A stretch of DNA of 64,000 nucleotides from contig JAAYDJ010000037.1 of NCBI GenBank assembly GCA_012729335.1, positions 1-64,000 of the forward strand. Reading direction: 5' to 3'. The notes beneath the pieces were generated by a model. That model ran no database searches. It saw only the letters and a program-made list of their open reading frames with translations, and was not told the DNA's origin. How positions within the stretch are numbered: the first letter of the stretch is position 1; each line of letters opens with the position of its first letter. This document shows, one piece after another, positions 1 through 8,700 of this stretch. Origin of the DNA: Bacteroidales bacterium. Lineage in GTDB: Bacteria; Bacteroidota; Bacteroidia; Bacteroidales; Prolixibacteraceae. The position numbers were made by a program, and so were the translations under genes.

Positions 1-2
1 AC

Positions 3-302
3 AAGAACCGATGGCAGGTGGAGTTGTTCTACAAATGGATTAAACAGCATCTGCACATTAAATCCTTCTGGGGTGTAACTGAGAATGCTGTCAGAATCCA
101 GATCTATTCGGCGATCACGGCTTATTGCCTGGTCGCCATTGTCGAACATGATCTTCGACTTAATCGCAGCACATTTGACGTCCTCCGGATCCTGAGCCTG
201 TCGCTTTTTGACAAAACTCCGATCAGAGAACTCTTTGAACGAGCGGAACCAATGGATGATATTACAGAAAAAGGAAGCGTTCAATTGTGCTTTAATTTTT
301 AG
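3..302 (+). pseudogene. IS4-type transposase, C-terminal part (cut by window edge)
   Basis: The frame is open from the first bases of the window and reads KNRWQVELFYKWIKQHLHIKSF, the conserved block around the last catalytic Glu of IS4-family DDE transposases. A usual short tail follows, ending in a stop at 300-302. The enzyme would cut and rejoin the ends of its element. Only about the last 100 residues are inside the window, so whether the gene is intact cannot be judged. The sequence just after the stop (agtggacactagtg, about 302-315) could be the element's right end, but the left end is not available to compare. The surrounding DNA is AT-rich. Confidence 0.8.
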
Positions 303-390
303 TGGACACTAGTGTTTTAATTTATGAGCTAAGGGTTTCCATGTCGATTTGTGGTTTTTATTAAAAACGTGCCTTTATCCAGTTTTAAAA

Positions 391-2775
391 ATGCCCAAAC
401 TAAAATTAGTTTTTTCACTTTTGTTTATTAGCACCCTTGTTCAGGTTTCAGCGCAAAAGAGCATAACTATCTATGGGTACATTCGTGATTCCGTATCGTC
501 AGAAAACCTAAACCATGCAACTGTATATGAGCAAAACAATAAACTGGGGACGATAAGTAATGCCTACGGTTTTTATTCGTTAAGCCTACCGGCAGGTAAG
601 GTGCAGTTACGTATTTCGTTTGTTGGGTACAAAGAACAAATCTTGACTTTTTATGCCGCCAACGACACAACCATTAATTTTCAGTTAAGCACTAATAACG
701 ATTTACAAGAAGTAATTGTAACAGCACAATCGTTAAAACAAAAAACCACATTTTCCGGATATGAACAGATCGATATGCAGACGGTTAAAGCCCTGCCTGC
801 CTTTGCCGGAGAGCAAGATGTACTGAAAAGCATGACCGTTTTACCCGGAGTTCAACAAGGATATGAAGGAAGTGCCGGAGTATTTGTCCGCGGCGGCAGC
901 CCCGACCAAAACCTGATCCTGCTTGATGGTGTACCTGTTTACAATGCAACCCATTTGTTTGGTTTTGTTTCGGTGTTTACCCCCGAAGCGCTGCAAAGTG
1001 TCGATTTTTATAAAGGTGGTTTCCCTGCACGTTACGGTGGTCGACTGTCATCGGTTATTGATGTGCGCATGAAAGAAGGAAATAAAAACCATGATGAAAC
1101 CGATCTCACCATTGGCCCGATAACTTCAAAGTTTACACATCAAGGACCCATAAAAATAGGGAAATCGTCCTATTTATTTTCTGCCCGGAGAACATTGCTC
1201 GATTTGTTTGTAACCGGTATTGCTAAAATCTCTCAGATGTCAGACAATGAAGTCGTGGTGCCAAGCTTAAATTTATACGACCTCAATGCAAAATTCAATT
1301 TCGAACTTAATCCTAAAAATCAATTGTATTTAAGCTTTTATGGTGGTGGCGACCGGTTATCTTCTAACTTCAAAGATTCATATACCTATCAAGAGGGTGA
1401 AACCAAACAAAGCACCAAAGTAAAACTTAAATGGGGAAACAAAATCGGGGCACTGCGTTGGACAAGCCAGTTGGGAAACCGGCTCTATTTAAACACAACC
1501 CTTTCCAGTGGTTCGTTTCGCTATTACATACACAACAAGTACGAACAAACCCTCAAAAACCAGGATGGCAAAGAAGAAATCTGGTCTGAGGTCGTGTACA
1601 AAACCCAGATAAACAACAACAAACTGCAACTTCTCTTTGATTGGTATCTGCCCCAAAATAAAATCCAGATTGGTACAAGCGGAGAATTAAATAGCTACTT
1701 ACCCGGTGAACAGGAAATTGAACGTCACGACGGTGAAAATATAAAAAGGGGGAACGTCAAGGTAAATAATAAGGCACTTGCCTTTTTTATGGACGACCAG
1801 CTTAATATGGGCGACAAATTAACCTTGCAGGGAGGAGTGCGACTCGACTTGCTCGATTTAGGTGGTAAGTGGCACAGTTATATAATGCCACGGGCAAATG
1901 TAAAATTGGCGGTACATAAAAATCTAGACCTCTTTTTTTCCTACGACCAAATGGTGCAGCCTCTACATTTGTTAACCAACAGTAGTGTGGGCTTGCCATC
2001 GGATATTTGGGTGCCCGCTACCGAAAATGTGAAACCCGAAACATCGCAACAAATCACCTTTGGCGCGAATTTAAAAGTTAACGACAGGTTCTCTTATCAA
2101 TTCGACTCGTACTACAAGACCATGGACGGTGTAATAAATTACAAAGCTGGAAACAGCTTTATGGATATTTACGACAATTGGGAAGATCTGGTTAAAATCG
2201 GTACTGGAGAAGCCTGGGGTTTTGAAAACTCATGGAGCTATAAAACTTCAAGACTAAATGCATGGCTAAATTATACGCTTTCATGGAACAATCGGAAGTT
2301 TGAAAGCATTAATAACAACAAGGCGTTCCCCTTTAAATTCGACCGCCGCCACGATCTTAGTTTAGGCTTCATGTTTAATTTAACCGATAATTTGGAGTGT
2401 TCTGCAGTATGGACCTATCAAACCGGTATGGCTGCCACAATTCCTGTACAGGACTACCAGGCCGCAGGACCAATCTACTATACGATTACCGACTTTATCA
2501 CCAGCATTGACATTGAAGACACCCACCGTATTCAATATTTCGAAGAATACAACAGCTACCGGCTGCCTGCATTTCATCATTTAGACCTTGGGATTACATT
2601 TAAAAAGCAAAAAGGAAATCTTTACCGCGAGTGGAAATTTGGAGTTTATAATGCCTATGCCCGTCAGAATGCATACGTGTACTATCCGCAAACATCACCC
2701 ACCGGCGAAACAAAGTACAGGCAAGTGAGTATTTTCCCATTTATTCCATCAATTAGTTATCATCTGAAATTTTAA
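391..2775 (+). CDS. TonB-dependent outer-membrane receptor with CarboxypepD_reg-like domain
   Basis: This is a 794-residue outer-membrane active transporter. I start it at the ATG at 391 because that places a classic signal peptide (MPKLKLVFSLLF...VSAQ) at the N-terminus; a TTG at 349 would add a poor extension. After the signal come a CarboxypepD_reg-like beta-sandwich (about residues 20-105, with FVGYKEQ) and a plug domain (VLKSMTVLPGVQ, GVFVRGGSPDQNLILLDGVPVYN, FGFVSVFTPEAL). A long beta-barrel follows and ends in ...ISYHLKF with a terminal Phe. It lacks the SusC length and has a DUF4249 lipoprotein gene 13 nt downstream instead of susD, a common Bacteroidota pairing. The substrate is unknown; no iron or cobalamin genes lie nearby. 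Confidence 0.92.
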   Translation: MPKLKLVFSLLFISTLVQVSAQKSITIYGYIRDSVSSENLNHATVYEQNNKLGTISNAYGFYSLSLPAGKVQLRISFVGYKEQILTFYAANDTTINFQLSTNNDLQEVIVTAQSLKQKTTFSGYEQIDMQTVKALPAFAGEQDVLKSMTVLPGVQQGYEGSAGVFVRGGSPDQNLILLDGVPVYNATHLFGFVSVFTPEALQSVDFYKGGFPARYGGRLSSVIDVRMKEGNKNHDETDLTIGPITSKFTHQGPIKIGKSSYLFSARRTLLDLFVTGIAKISQMSDNEVVVPSLNLYDLNAKFNFELNPKNQLYLSFYGGGDRLSSNFKDSYTYQEGETKQSTKVKLKWGNKIGALRWTSQLGNRLYLNTTLSSGSFRYYIHNKYEQTLKNQDGKEEIWSEVVYKTQINNNKLQLLFDWYLPQNKIQIGTSGELNSYLPGEQEIERHDGENIKRGNVKVNNKALAFFMDDQLNMGDKLTLQGGVRLDLLDLGGKWHSYIMPRANVKLAVHKNLDLFFSYDQMVQPLHLLTNSSVGLPSDIWVPATENVKPETSQQITFGANLKVNDRFSYQFDSYYKTMDGVINYKAGNSFMDIYDNWEDLVKIGTGEAWGFENSWSYKTSRLNAWLNYTLSWNNRKFESINNNKAFPFKFDRRHDLSLGFMFNLTDNLECSAVWTYQTGMAATIPVQDYQAAGPIYYTITDFITSIDIEDTHRIQYFEEYNSYRLPAFHHLDLGITFKKQKGNLYREWKFGVYNAYARQNAYVYYPQTSPTGETKYRQVSIFPFIPSISYHLKF

Positions 2776-2788
2776 AAGCTGATTATTG

Positions 2789-3910
2789 ATGAAGCAAGTA
2801 ATAGTAAAATATTCCTTTATCTTGTTTACTGTGTTTTTAACATTGACGGCTTGTGTTAAAGACATGGAAATTGATATTCCCGACACTCACCGTGAAATTG
2901 TTGTTGCCTGTTTGTTTAATCCACAGGACAAATGGGAACTTACACTTTCAGAAACGAAATTGTTAGTAGAGGATGAAGACATTTTTATTGATGATGCAAG
3001 CGTTGAAATCACCTCGGAAACCGGAGAAAACATCACACTTACTTATTCGGGAGAAAATGGGCTTTATATTAGTGATGAGTATCCGGAGTCAGGTAGAAAT
3101 TATACATTGAAAGTAAATATTCCGGGGCATAAGGAAATTACTGCAAAAAGTAAGGTCCCCAATTTTGTTAAAGCCACAGTTCCCGATTTTGAAATAAAAT
3201 GGATAAAATACCTCTATCCCAACAACCTGATGGATTACGATGCATTTCCGCTGGAAGTAAACTTTGGTGAAACCATACAAGAAGCGCGGTTCCTGTTTCG
3301 TGCCCAAAATTTTGATCCTCGCTATGGATATAATAGGTATATGCTTACCTCAGAGTCTCTGGAAAAACTCGAACAGGAGGGTTTACCGGGAAACGCTTCC
3401 AAGGAATTGTTAAGGTTTGTCGACCAGTGGCAAATAAGTCAGCGCGAATTTGATAAAATCCTCTTTGACTTTGTTGGGGATTTTAATTTAAGGCAGAGGT
3501 TATTATCTCTTTTACATAAGGAAATAAAACAAAAAAGTGTACCCACACGTGAGAACGAAGCTTTTAGGTCAACGGTATGTTTCGGAAATGACTTCTGGCT
3601 AAATAATATTTCATACGATGTGACCACAGTAATTGGTGAGGGGGAAAACATTGGTTCGGCGAATTTATTATATGCCAATGCAAATCTTAAATACTCAATG
3701 GAGAATAGCCAAAAGCGTAATGTAGAATTTTGGTTAGAAATAACACAAGGTAGTAAAGATTATATCGATTATTACCGCTCCTATATTTTGCAAGTAAGCC
3801 AGCGTATAAATCCCTATTCTGAACCAGTTATAGTGCACACTAACTTAAAAAATGCAACAGGAATATTTGCCGGGTACAACCGTCAAATGGTACTCTTATT
3901 TACTTATTAA
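2789..3910 (+). CDS. DUF4249-family surface lipoprotein
   Basis: This 373-residue lipoprotein starts at the ATG at 2789 (the codon before it is TTG). The signal peptide ends in a lipobox (LTLTAC), followed by the family's opening pattern VKDMEIDIPDTHREIVVACLF and a beta-rich domain (residues about 25-125) with WELTLSET. DUF4249 proteins are regularly encoded directly after a TonB receptor of the type seen here and probably cooperate with it at the cell surface, but their ligand is not known. The 13-nt gap to the receptor indicates one transcription unit. It is AT-rich like its neighbour. Confidence 0.85.
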   Translation: MKQVIVKYSFILFTVFLTLTACVKDMEIDIPDTHREIVVACLFNPQDKWELTLSETKLLVEDEDIFIDDASVEITSETGENITLTYSGENGLYISDEYPESGRNYTLKVNIPGHKEITAKSKVPNFVKATVPDFEIKWIKYLYPNNLMDYDAFPLEVNFGETIQEARFLFRAQNFDPRYGYNRYMLTSESLEKLEQEGLPGNASKELLRFVDQWQISQREFDKILFDFVGDFNLRQRLLSLLHKEIKQKSVPTRENEAFRSTVCFGNDFWLNNISYDVTTVIGEGENIGSANLLYANANLKYSMENSQKRNVEFWLEITQGSKDYIDYYRSYILQVSQRINPYSEPVIVHTNLKNATGIFAGYNRQMVLLFTY

Positions 3911-3940
3911 ACAAAGTTCCTTCCGGGATATATAGCTTTT

Positions 3941-5647
3941 TTATTTGGCGTTTTCTGGTGTGGTAGAAGTTTGGGGCTTGTTTTCAACTTCCCGGATCAG
4001 AAAATCGCGGATATCTCCGTAGGATCTTATCCCAAGTTTTTTTCTTATGCTGCTTCTTTTGGTCTGAATGGTGTTAATGCTGTAGTTTAAAATGATGGCC
4101 ATCTCCGTATTGTCGAACTCATCGTACGTCAGACAACAAATGCGGAACTCGCTTTCATCAAGATCAGGGAATTTTCTCTTTAGTCGTTCAAAAAATCCAT
4201 TGTGCAGATTATCAAGGGTCTTGTGCAAAACGTCCCAATCCAGGTCCTTACGACCATATACAACTTCATTAAATTTCCGGAGCAAATTTTTCCCCTTTCC
4301 TTTTTCTCCCTCATTCAAATAACCTTCCAATAACGCCGTTTTTTTTAGGATATCGAAATGGCGTAGCAAAATACTCCTGAAGGAATCCTCTTTTTCATTG
4401 TATTTTCTTGCCAGCTCTTTCATGTGATAAATTTTCTTTTCTGCTTCCTCTAATTTCCTCTCATGTATATGCAATCGTCTTAAACCCAGAAGAACTGTCA
4501 GCATTAATACAATTAGCAGCCCAAGTGAATACATCAAGATTCTCTGTTTGTCGATGAGGAGTTGTTTGTTGTGGTTTTCAAGGCGTTGAAAATTGTACTT
4601 ACCTTCGATTTCCAGAACAGCGCTATTTTTATTATCATTCAAAATGGAGGCAAGATGCTTGTTGTAAAGTTTGTACATTTCCAGGGCACCTTCTAAATTC
4701 ATTTCGCTTTCTTCAATGGCGGACCAGGTTTTATAAATGTTCGCTGAAAGAAAATTCTCTTTGTCTGAGGGTAAATAACTTAACGCCTTTTTGAGATATA
4801 TGATGGCTGAATCGTTCTTCCCCTGAGATTCAAACAGATGTGCCAGATTTGTGGAAATACTGGCTTTTTTTAACGAATCGACAGAAAAATCCCAGGCCTC
4901 TTTGAAATAATTCTCTGCATTTATATAATCTTTATTCTCCAGGTAAGCTACGCCAATGCTTTCTCTAATACCGGCTTGTTCTCTGGGAAACTGGTGCCTG
5001 TCTGCCAAAGCCAATGCCCTGAAGTAATATAAAAAGGCACTATCGCTTTTCCCCTGTAACAAATAGCAGTTTCCAATATAGTTACATTCAATTATTTCAT
5101 TCCTGAAGTTTTCTGCCAGATGAAAGAACCTTTCTGCATGCTTAAAATGGGTGATGGCTTTATCTTTCAGAAGTTGCTGATAATATATCTCACCGATTGA
5201 ACCTTGGACCAGTCCTTTTAGATTGATATTGTTGCTTTTACTCAGATAAGGTTCTGCACTTAAGAGTGTTTCCAGTGCTTCCCCGAATCTTCCCTGTTCC
5301 CTCAAGACCCTGCTACTATAGAAGGTCGCCAGGAGGATTTTTTCTACATTCTTTTTATGGATATAGTATTCTTTAACCTTAAAAATAAGGGTATCCTGTG
5401 TGATGTCATTGAAGGTCTTGTCTTTTGCCCGTACTCTTAACAGAAAATAGTCATAATACTGCGGTTTGTTTAAGCGTTGAGGGTTTTGAATCTTATTGAG
5501 CAATACCAATGCGCTGTCGGGCAGAGTGTCAACCAGCATTTCTGCTTTGTTAAGGATATTTTCTGCTCTGTCTGACCTATTATGGCATGAAAATCCAATT
5601 GCGAGAAGACAATATAAAAGATAATATTTGATATTGTAATTAGCCAA
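3941..5647 (-). CDS. TPR-transmembrane-HTH regulator
   Basis: This 568-residue protein has a hydrophobic N-terminal signal with Cys21 as a possible lipid site, TPR-like helical repeats (about 100-340: e.g. ALETLLSAEPYL, AITHFKHAERFF, SAIIYLKKALSYL), one transmembrane segment (about 370-390), a charged coiled coil (393-418) and a C-terminal helix-turn-helix (about 496-550: DESEFRICCLTYDEF, NYSINTIQTKRSSIRKKLGI). This layout is common in Bacteroidota and suggests a membrane-bound one-component regulator with an outer TPR sensor and a cytoplasmic LuxR-like DNA-binding end. No in-frame ATG precedes the signal, so the start appears to be TTG at 5647. It converges with the DUF4249 gene. Targets are unknown; the adjacent pectin cluster or receptor pair are candidates. 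Confidence 0.8.
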   Translation of the reverse strand: MANYNIKYYLLYCLLAIGFSCHNRSDRAENILNKAEMLVDTLPDSALVLLNKIQNPQRLNKPQYYDYFLLRVRAKDKTFNDITQDTLIFKVKEYYIHKKNVEKILLATFYSSRVLREQGRFGEALETLLSAEPYLSKSNNINLKGLVQGSIGEIYYQQLLKDKAITHFKHAERFFHLAENFRNEIIECNYIGNCYLLQGKSDSAFLYYFRALALADRHQFPREQAGIRESIGVAYLENKDYINAENYFKEAWDFSVDSLKKASISTNLAHLFESQGKNDSAIIYLKKALSYLPSDKENFLSANIYKTWSAIEESEMNLEGALEMYKLYNKHLASILNDNKNSAVLEIEGKYNFQRLENHNKQLLIDKQRILMYSLGLLIVLMLTVLLGLRRLHIHERKLEEAEKKIYHMKELARKYNEKEDSFRSILLRHFDILKKTALLEGYLNEGEKGKGKNLLRKFNEVVYGRKDLDWDVLHKTLDNLHNGFFERLKRKFPDLDESEFRICCLTYDEFDNTEMAIILNYSINTIQTKRSSIRKKLGIRSYGDIRDFLIREVENKPQTSTTPENAK

Positions 5648-5769
5648 TGTGTGCTGAAATGAAGGTTTTTACAACCTGTAAAGATAACCATATTGTAGAT
5701 TACATTCCTTAAAAGATATGCTTTTTATGGAATGAGAAGTTGTATCCCTTCCGGGAGTCAATGTGATAA

Positions 5770-8376
5770 TTAGTTACCTGCGGGTCGGAGGGTGTTGTGT
5801 TTCATGCTCTGTGGCAGCCTTAATTGATCATAGGGCATTGGTTTTGCCGGGTCAAAGGATGGCAGTCCGGATTCAAGGTAAGCCGCCAGTTCCGGAATCT
5901 CCTCCCTGATGCCCATCACCACGCACTGCGCCAGCAGGTAGGCCCCGTAATTGCTGAAATGGGTGTCGTCGGCCAGGGGTTCCTTCTGCCCGGGAAAACT
6001 GTTGGCGGGGAAGTGGACGAAAGCCTTTTTTGATTCCTCAGTCCCCAGGGCTTCAAAGACAATTTTACTCATCGCATTCAGGTCGATGCAGGGGATCTGC
6101 TCCTGTTTGGCGGTCTGGCGCATTGCTTCGGGATAGTCTTCTAAGGAGTTGATGATATTACCCGTTTCGTTGAAACGGCGCCGGTGCATGGAGGTGACCA
6201 GTACCGGCCGGGCCCCCTTATTTCGGACCTCCCTGATGGTTGATTTCAACTCATCGCGGTAAGTGGTGAAGGGATCAAGGTGGTTGCCCCCGGGTTTCTG
6301 GTCATTGTGGGCAAATTCAATGAAGAGCCAGTCGCCGGGTTTGATCAGGCTCAGTATTTTCTCCAGCCTCTTTTCCCGTTTAAAGCTGAGCAGCGACTCC
6401 CCCGATTCGGCATAGTTGGCCACCACCACTTCCGGCTTCAGGAAACGGGGAAACATTTGTCCCCACGAAGCCCAGGGCTCCTCCTCCTGGTCGGTCACCG
6501 TGGAATTTCCGGCGAGGTAAATCACCGGAAGATCCCTGATTTCTTTGATTTCCATACCGGATACGGCAGGGCGGCTCCCGCTGAATTCCAGGGTGAGCTG
6601 GTCATCCCAGTTGAGGTAATTCAGCTCCCTGGCTTTGAGACGGATTTGTTCGGTCGGATTGATGCGGGGGGTGCGCACGTCAACGATGATTTTCCTCTGG
6701 ACCACTTCTCCTTTTGCGGTTCTGACATTTTCGAGCATCAGCCGGCGCGACTCAGCTTTCACCGTGGTTTCCGACGTTCCGGCAGGATCTCCGAGGGTCA
6801 GGGTAATTTCATACCGGCCCTCGGGCACGCGCAAAGCAAAGGCAAAAGGATGGTCGCTGGTCATAAATGTGGCCGCCGGTCTGTTTCTAACTTTCCGGGT
6901 GACTGCAACCGGAGGCTTCTCCGCAAGAATACCGTATCCTTTATCACCGGACCAGGATGTTCCCGGAGTGATAAGGATAAACCCGGGTTGATCAGGTCCC
7001 TCTCCAAAGGAAAACTTCCGTGATTCCGGAGGGGAAGTGACCTGCCCCTGGAGCATGAGGGCGCTGTCGTTGATGTCGGGGTTGTGGTTTTTCAGCAGAC
7101 TGATGATTTCAGCGCCGGCCAGAAGAACTGGACCGTAGCCATGTGCGGCGTAGGGACTCACGGGGCGGTAGTAGTAGAAGGCGGGGTCGAAAGCCATCCC
7201 GGTTCCCACGCAGGTGCCTTCCACCTGTCCCTGGCCGTTGACTTTGGTGGTGACGGCATTCCAGGCCAGGAAGGCCATTGGACCATACACCTTTGCGTCG
7301 ATCCACCCTTTGTTGATGGCCCGGGCGATGGAATAGGCATAGATGGCGGTGGCTGAGGTTTCAAGATAGGAGTCGTTGCGGTCGAGGAGCTGATGCCAGA
7401 ATCCCTCTCCCGACTGGCAGGCGGCGAGGCCCCTGATATGGCGGCGCAAAAGATCAAGGATTTGTGCCCTTCCCTCGTGGTCCTCAGGCAGCACACTCAG
7501 CAGTTCGGCTATGGTCATCAGGGCCCAGCCGTTGGCACGGGCCCAGTGAAAGGGGGGGTGCTCTTCCATTTCCTGTACCCAGCCATGCATGAATATTCCA
7601 TTGTCATAATCGAACATGCGGCGTGAAAACTGGAGCACCTGTTTGACGGCGTCGTCAAAATATCTCTTCTCCCCGGTTCGGGAGCCCATCTGTGCCAGGG
7701 CCGGAACGCTCATGAAGAGGTCGTCGAGCCAGATGGTATTGGGCAGGGGACGGTTCCGGGCCAGGGTGCCGTCTTTCAGCCGGAACTCCTTATGGCTGAT
7801 GTAATCAATAAAGTTGGTAATCACCGGTTCCAGTCCGGGCACCGGTTCCTCCCGTTGCTGCTTAATCATGGCGGCGCACAGGGCACCACAGTCGTCAAGG
7901 GCGTGCGGATGAAGGGTGTAATAGAGGGGATGGCGGAATCCGGGAGCTTTCGCTTCGAGTTGAGTGAATCCTGGTGCGATGTCAGCCAGAAACTGAAGCC
8001 TCTCCCTGGTGTAGCGGCCATATTTGGGATCGCCGGTGGCTTCCGAGGCCAACAGCATTCCGGCATAGGTGACGCCCCACTCATAGCTGATCAGTCGGAA
8101 ATCGCCGGGTTTGAAGATGGTGTTCTGATCGATTCCGGAGAAATCGTTGATATCCCGGCCGGTTTCCTTGTCGATCAGCGTGGCCGGGGTGCTTCCGTTG
8201 AGGTAGTTGTATACCCTGTCCAGAACGGCAGTCACCTCCCCGATATCAGGTTTTCCGTAAGGGGTTTTGTAATCAGGTTTCAGCAGGTGCAGCGGGGTGT
8301 TGGCGTCGGTCTGGTTCTGCGCCCAAAGGAAATACCCTGAGACCAGGAAAAGGATTAAGGTTACTAAACGCTTCAT
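5770..8376 (-). CDS. GH105 unsaturated rhamnogalacturonyl hydrolase fused to CE12 acetylesterase
   Basis: This 868-residue secreted enzyme has a signal peptide at residues 1-20. Residues about 40-410 match GH105/GH88 (alpha/alpha)6 hydrolases (WGVTYAGMLLASEATGD, IWLDDLFMSVPALAQMG, HWARANGWALMTIAELL, ending in a GPVLLAGAE segment). These hydrate and cleave the unsaturated uronic acid left by RG lyases. Residues about 430-610 are a beta-rich linker domain. Residues 618-860 are a CE12 rhamnogalacturonan acetylesterase of the SGNH fold: GNSTV (Ser625), NYAESGES, FAHND (Asn691) and DDTH (Asp804, His806), so its catalytic set looks complete. Fusion in one chain couples deacetylation to removal of the terminal sugar. 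It is the last gene of the minus-strand pectin cluster, after the PL11 lyase. Confidence 0.88.
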   Translation of the reverse strand: MKRLVTLILFLVSGYFLWAQNQTDANTPLHLLKPDYKTPYGKPDIGEVTAVLDRVYNYLNGSTPATLIDKETGRDINDFSGIDQNTIFKPGDFRLISYEWGVTYAGMLLASEATGDPKYGRYTRERLQFLADIAPGFTQLEAKAPGFRHPLYYTLHPHALDDCGALCAAMIKQQREEPVPGLEPVITNFIDYISHKEFRLKDGTLARNRPLPNTIWLDDLFMSVPALAQMGSRTGEKRYFDDAVKQVLQFSRRMFDYDNGIFMHGWVQEMEEHPPFHWARANGWALMTIAELLSVLPEDHEGRAQILDLLRRHIRGLAACQSGEGFWHQLLDRNDSYLETSATAIYAYSIARAINKGWIDAKVYGPMAFLAWNAVTTKVNGQGQVEGTCVGTGMAFDPAFYYYRPVSPYAAHGYGPVLLAGAEIISLLKNHNPDINDSALMLQGQVTSPPESRKFSFGEGPDQPGFILITPGTSWSGDKGYGILAEKPPVAVTRKVRNRPAATFMTSDHPFAFALRVPEGRYEITLTLGDPAGTSETTVKAESRRLMLENVRTAKGEVVQRKIIVDVRTPRINPTEQIRLKARELNYLNWDDQLTLEFSGSRPAVSGMEIKEIRDLPVIYLAGNSTVTDQEEEPWASWGQMFPRFLKPEVVVANYAESGESLLSFKREKRLEKILSLIKPGDWLFIEFAHNDQKPGGNHLDPFTTYRDELKSTIREVRNKGARPVLVTSMHRRRFNETGNIINSLEDYPEAMRQTAKQEQIPCIDLNAMSKIVFEALGTEESKKAFVHFPANSFPGQKEPLADDTHFSNYGAYLLAQCVVMGIREEIPELAAYLESGLPSFDPAKPMPYDQLRLPQSMKHNTLRPAGN

Positions 8377-8700
8377 AGTATATCATTTTGTCAATTTGCC
8401 AGTGAATTTACAAACTCTCCAAAGAGTAAAATCATGCTGCTTTTTGTTTTATTAAAAAGCAAGTGTTCAAAAATAGCAAAATAGCCTTGCCGTAACCTTT
8501 TGATATACCCTTTTTTAATCCAACGCGTCAGGTTGTTGCTATCAAAACCCGGTTGCCATGCATATATCTGATGGATATTTATGCAAGCCAGATTGAACAT
8601 TTGAGATCTGAATTCCCAAGATTTCATTTATATGTTTTGTTTCTGTTATGCTGCATTTATAGTGAATTATAGAAACAAAATATACTATTTATCGACAAGA
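8377..8700. other. Intergenic stretch between the PL11 and GH105-CE12 genes
   Basis: About 320 nt, more AT-rich than the flanking genes. A short open frame on the minus strand (8391-8627) has no recognisable features and I do not call it. No good TAnnTTTG box or terminator was found, although the length suggests a separate promoter for the GH105-CE12 gene. Confidence 0.4.

Noticed and set aside
8391-8627. A short minus-strand frame in the gap before the GH105-CE12 gene.
   Set aside because: It has no signal, motif or coding character, and lies in the AT-rich intergenic region where a promoter is expected.
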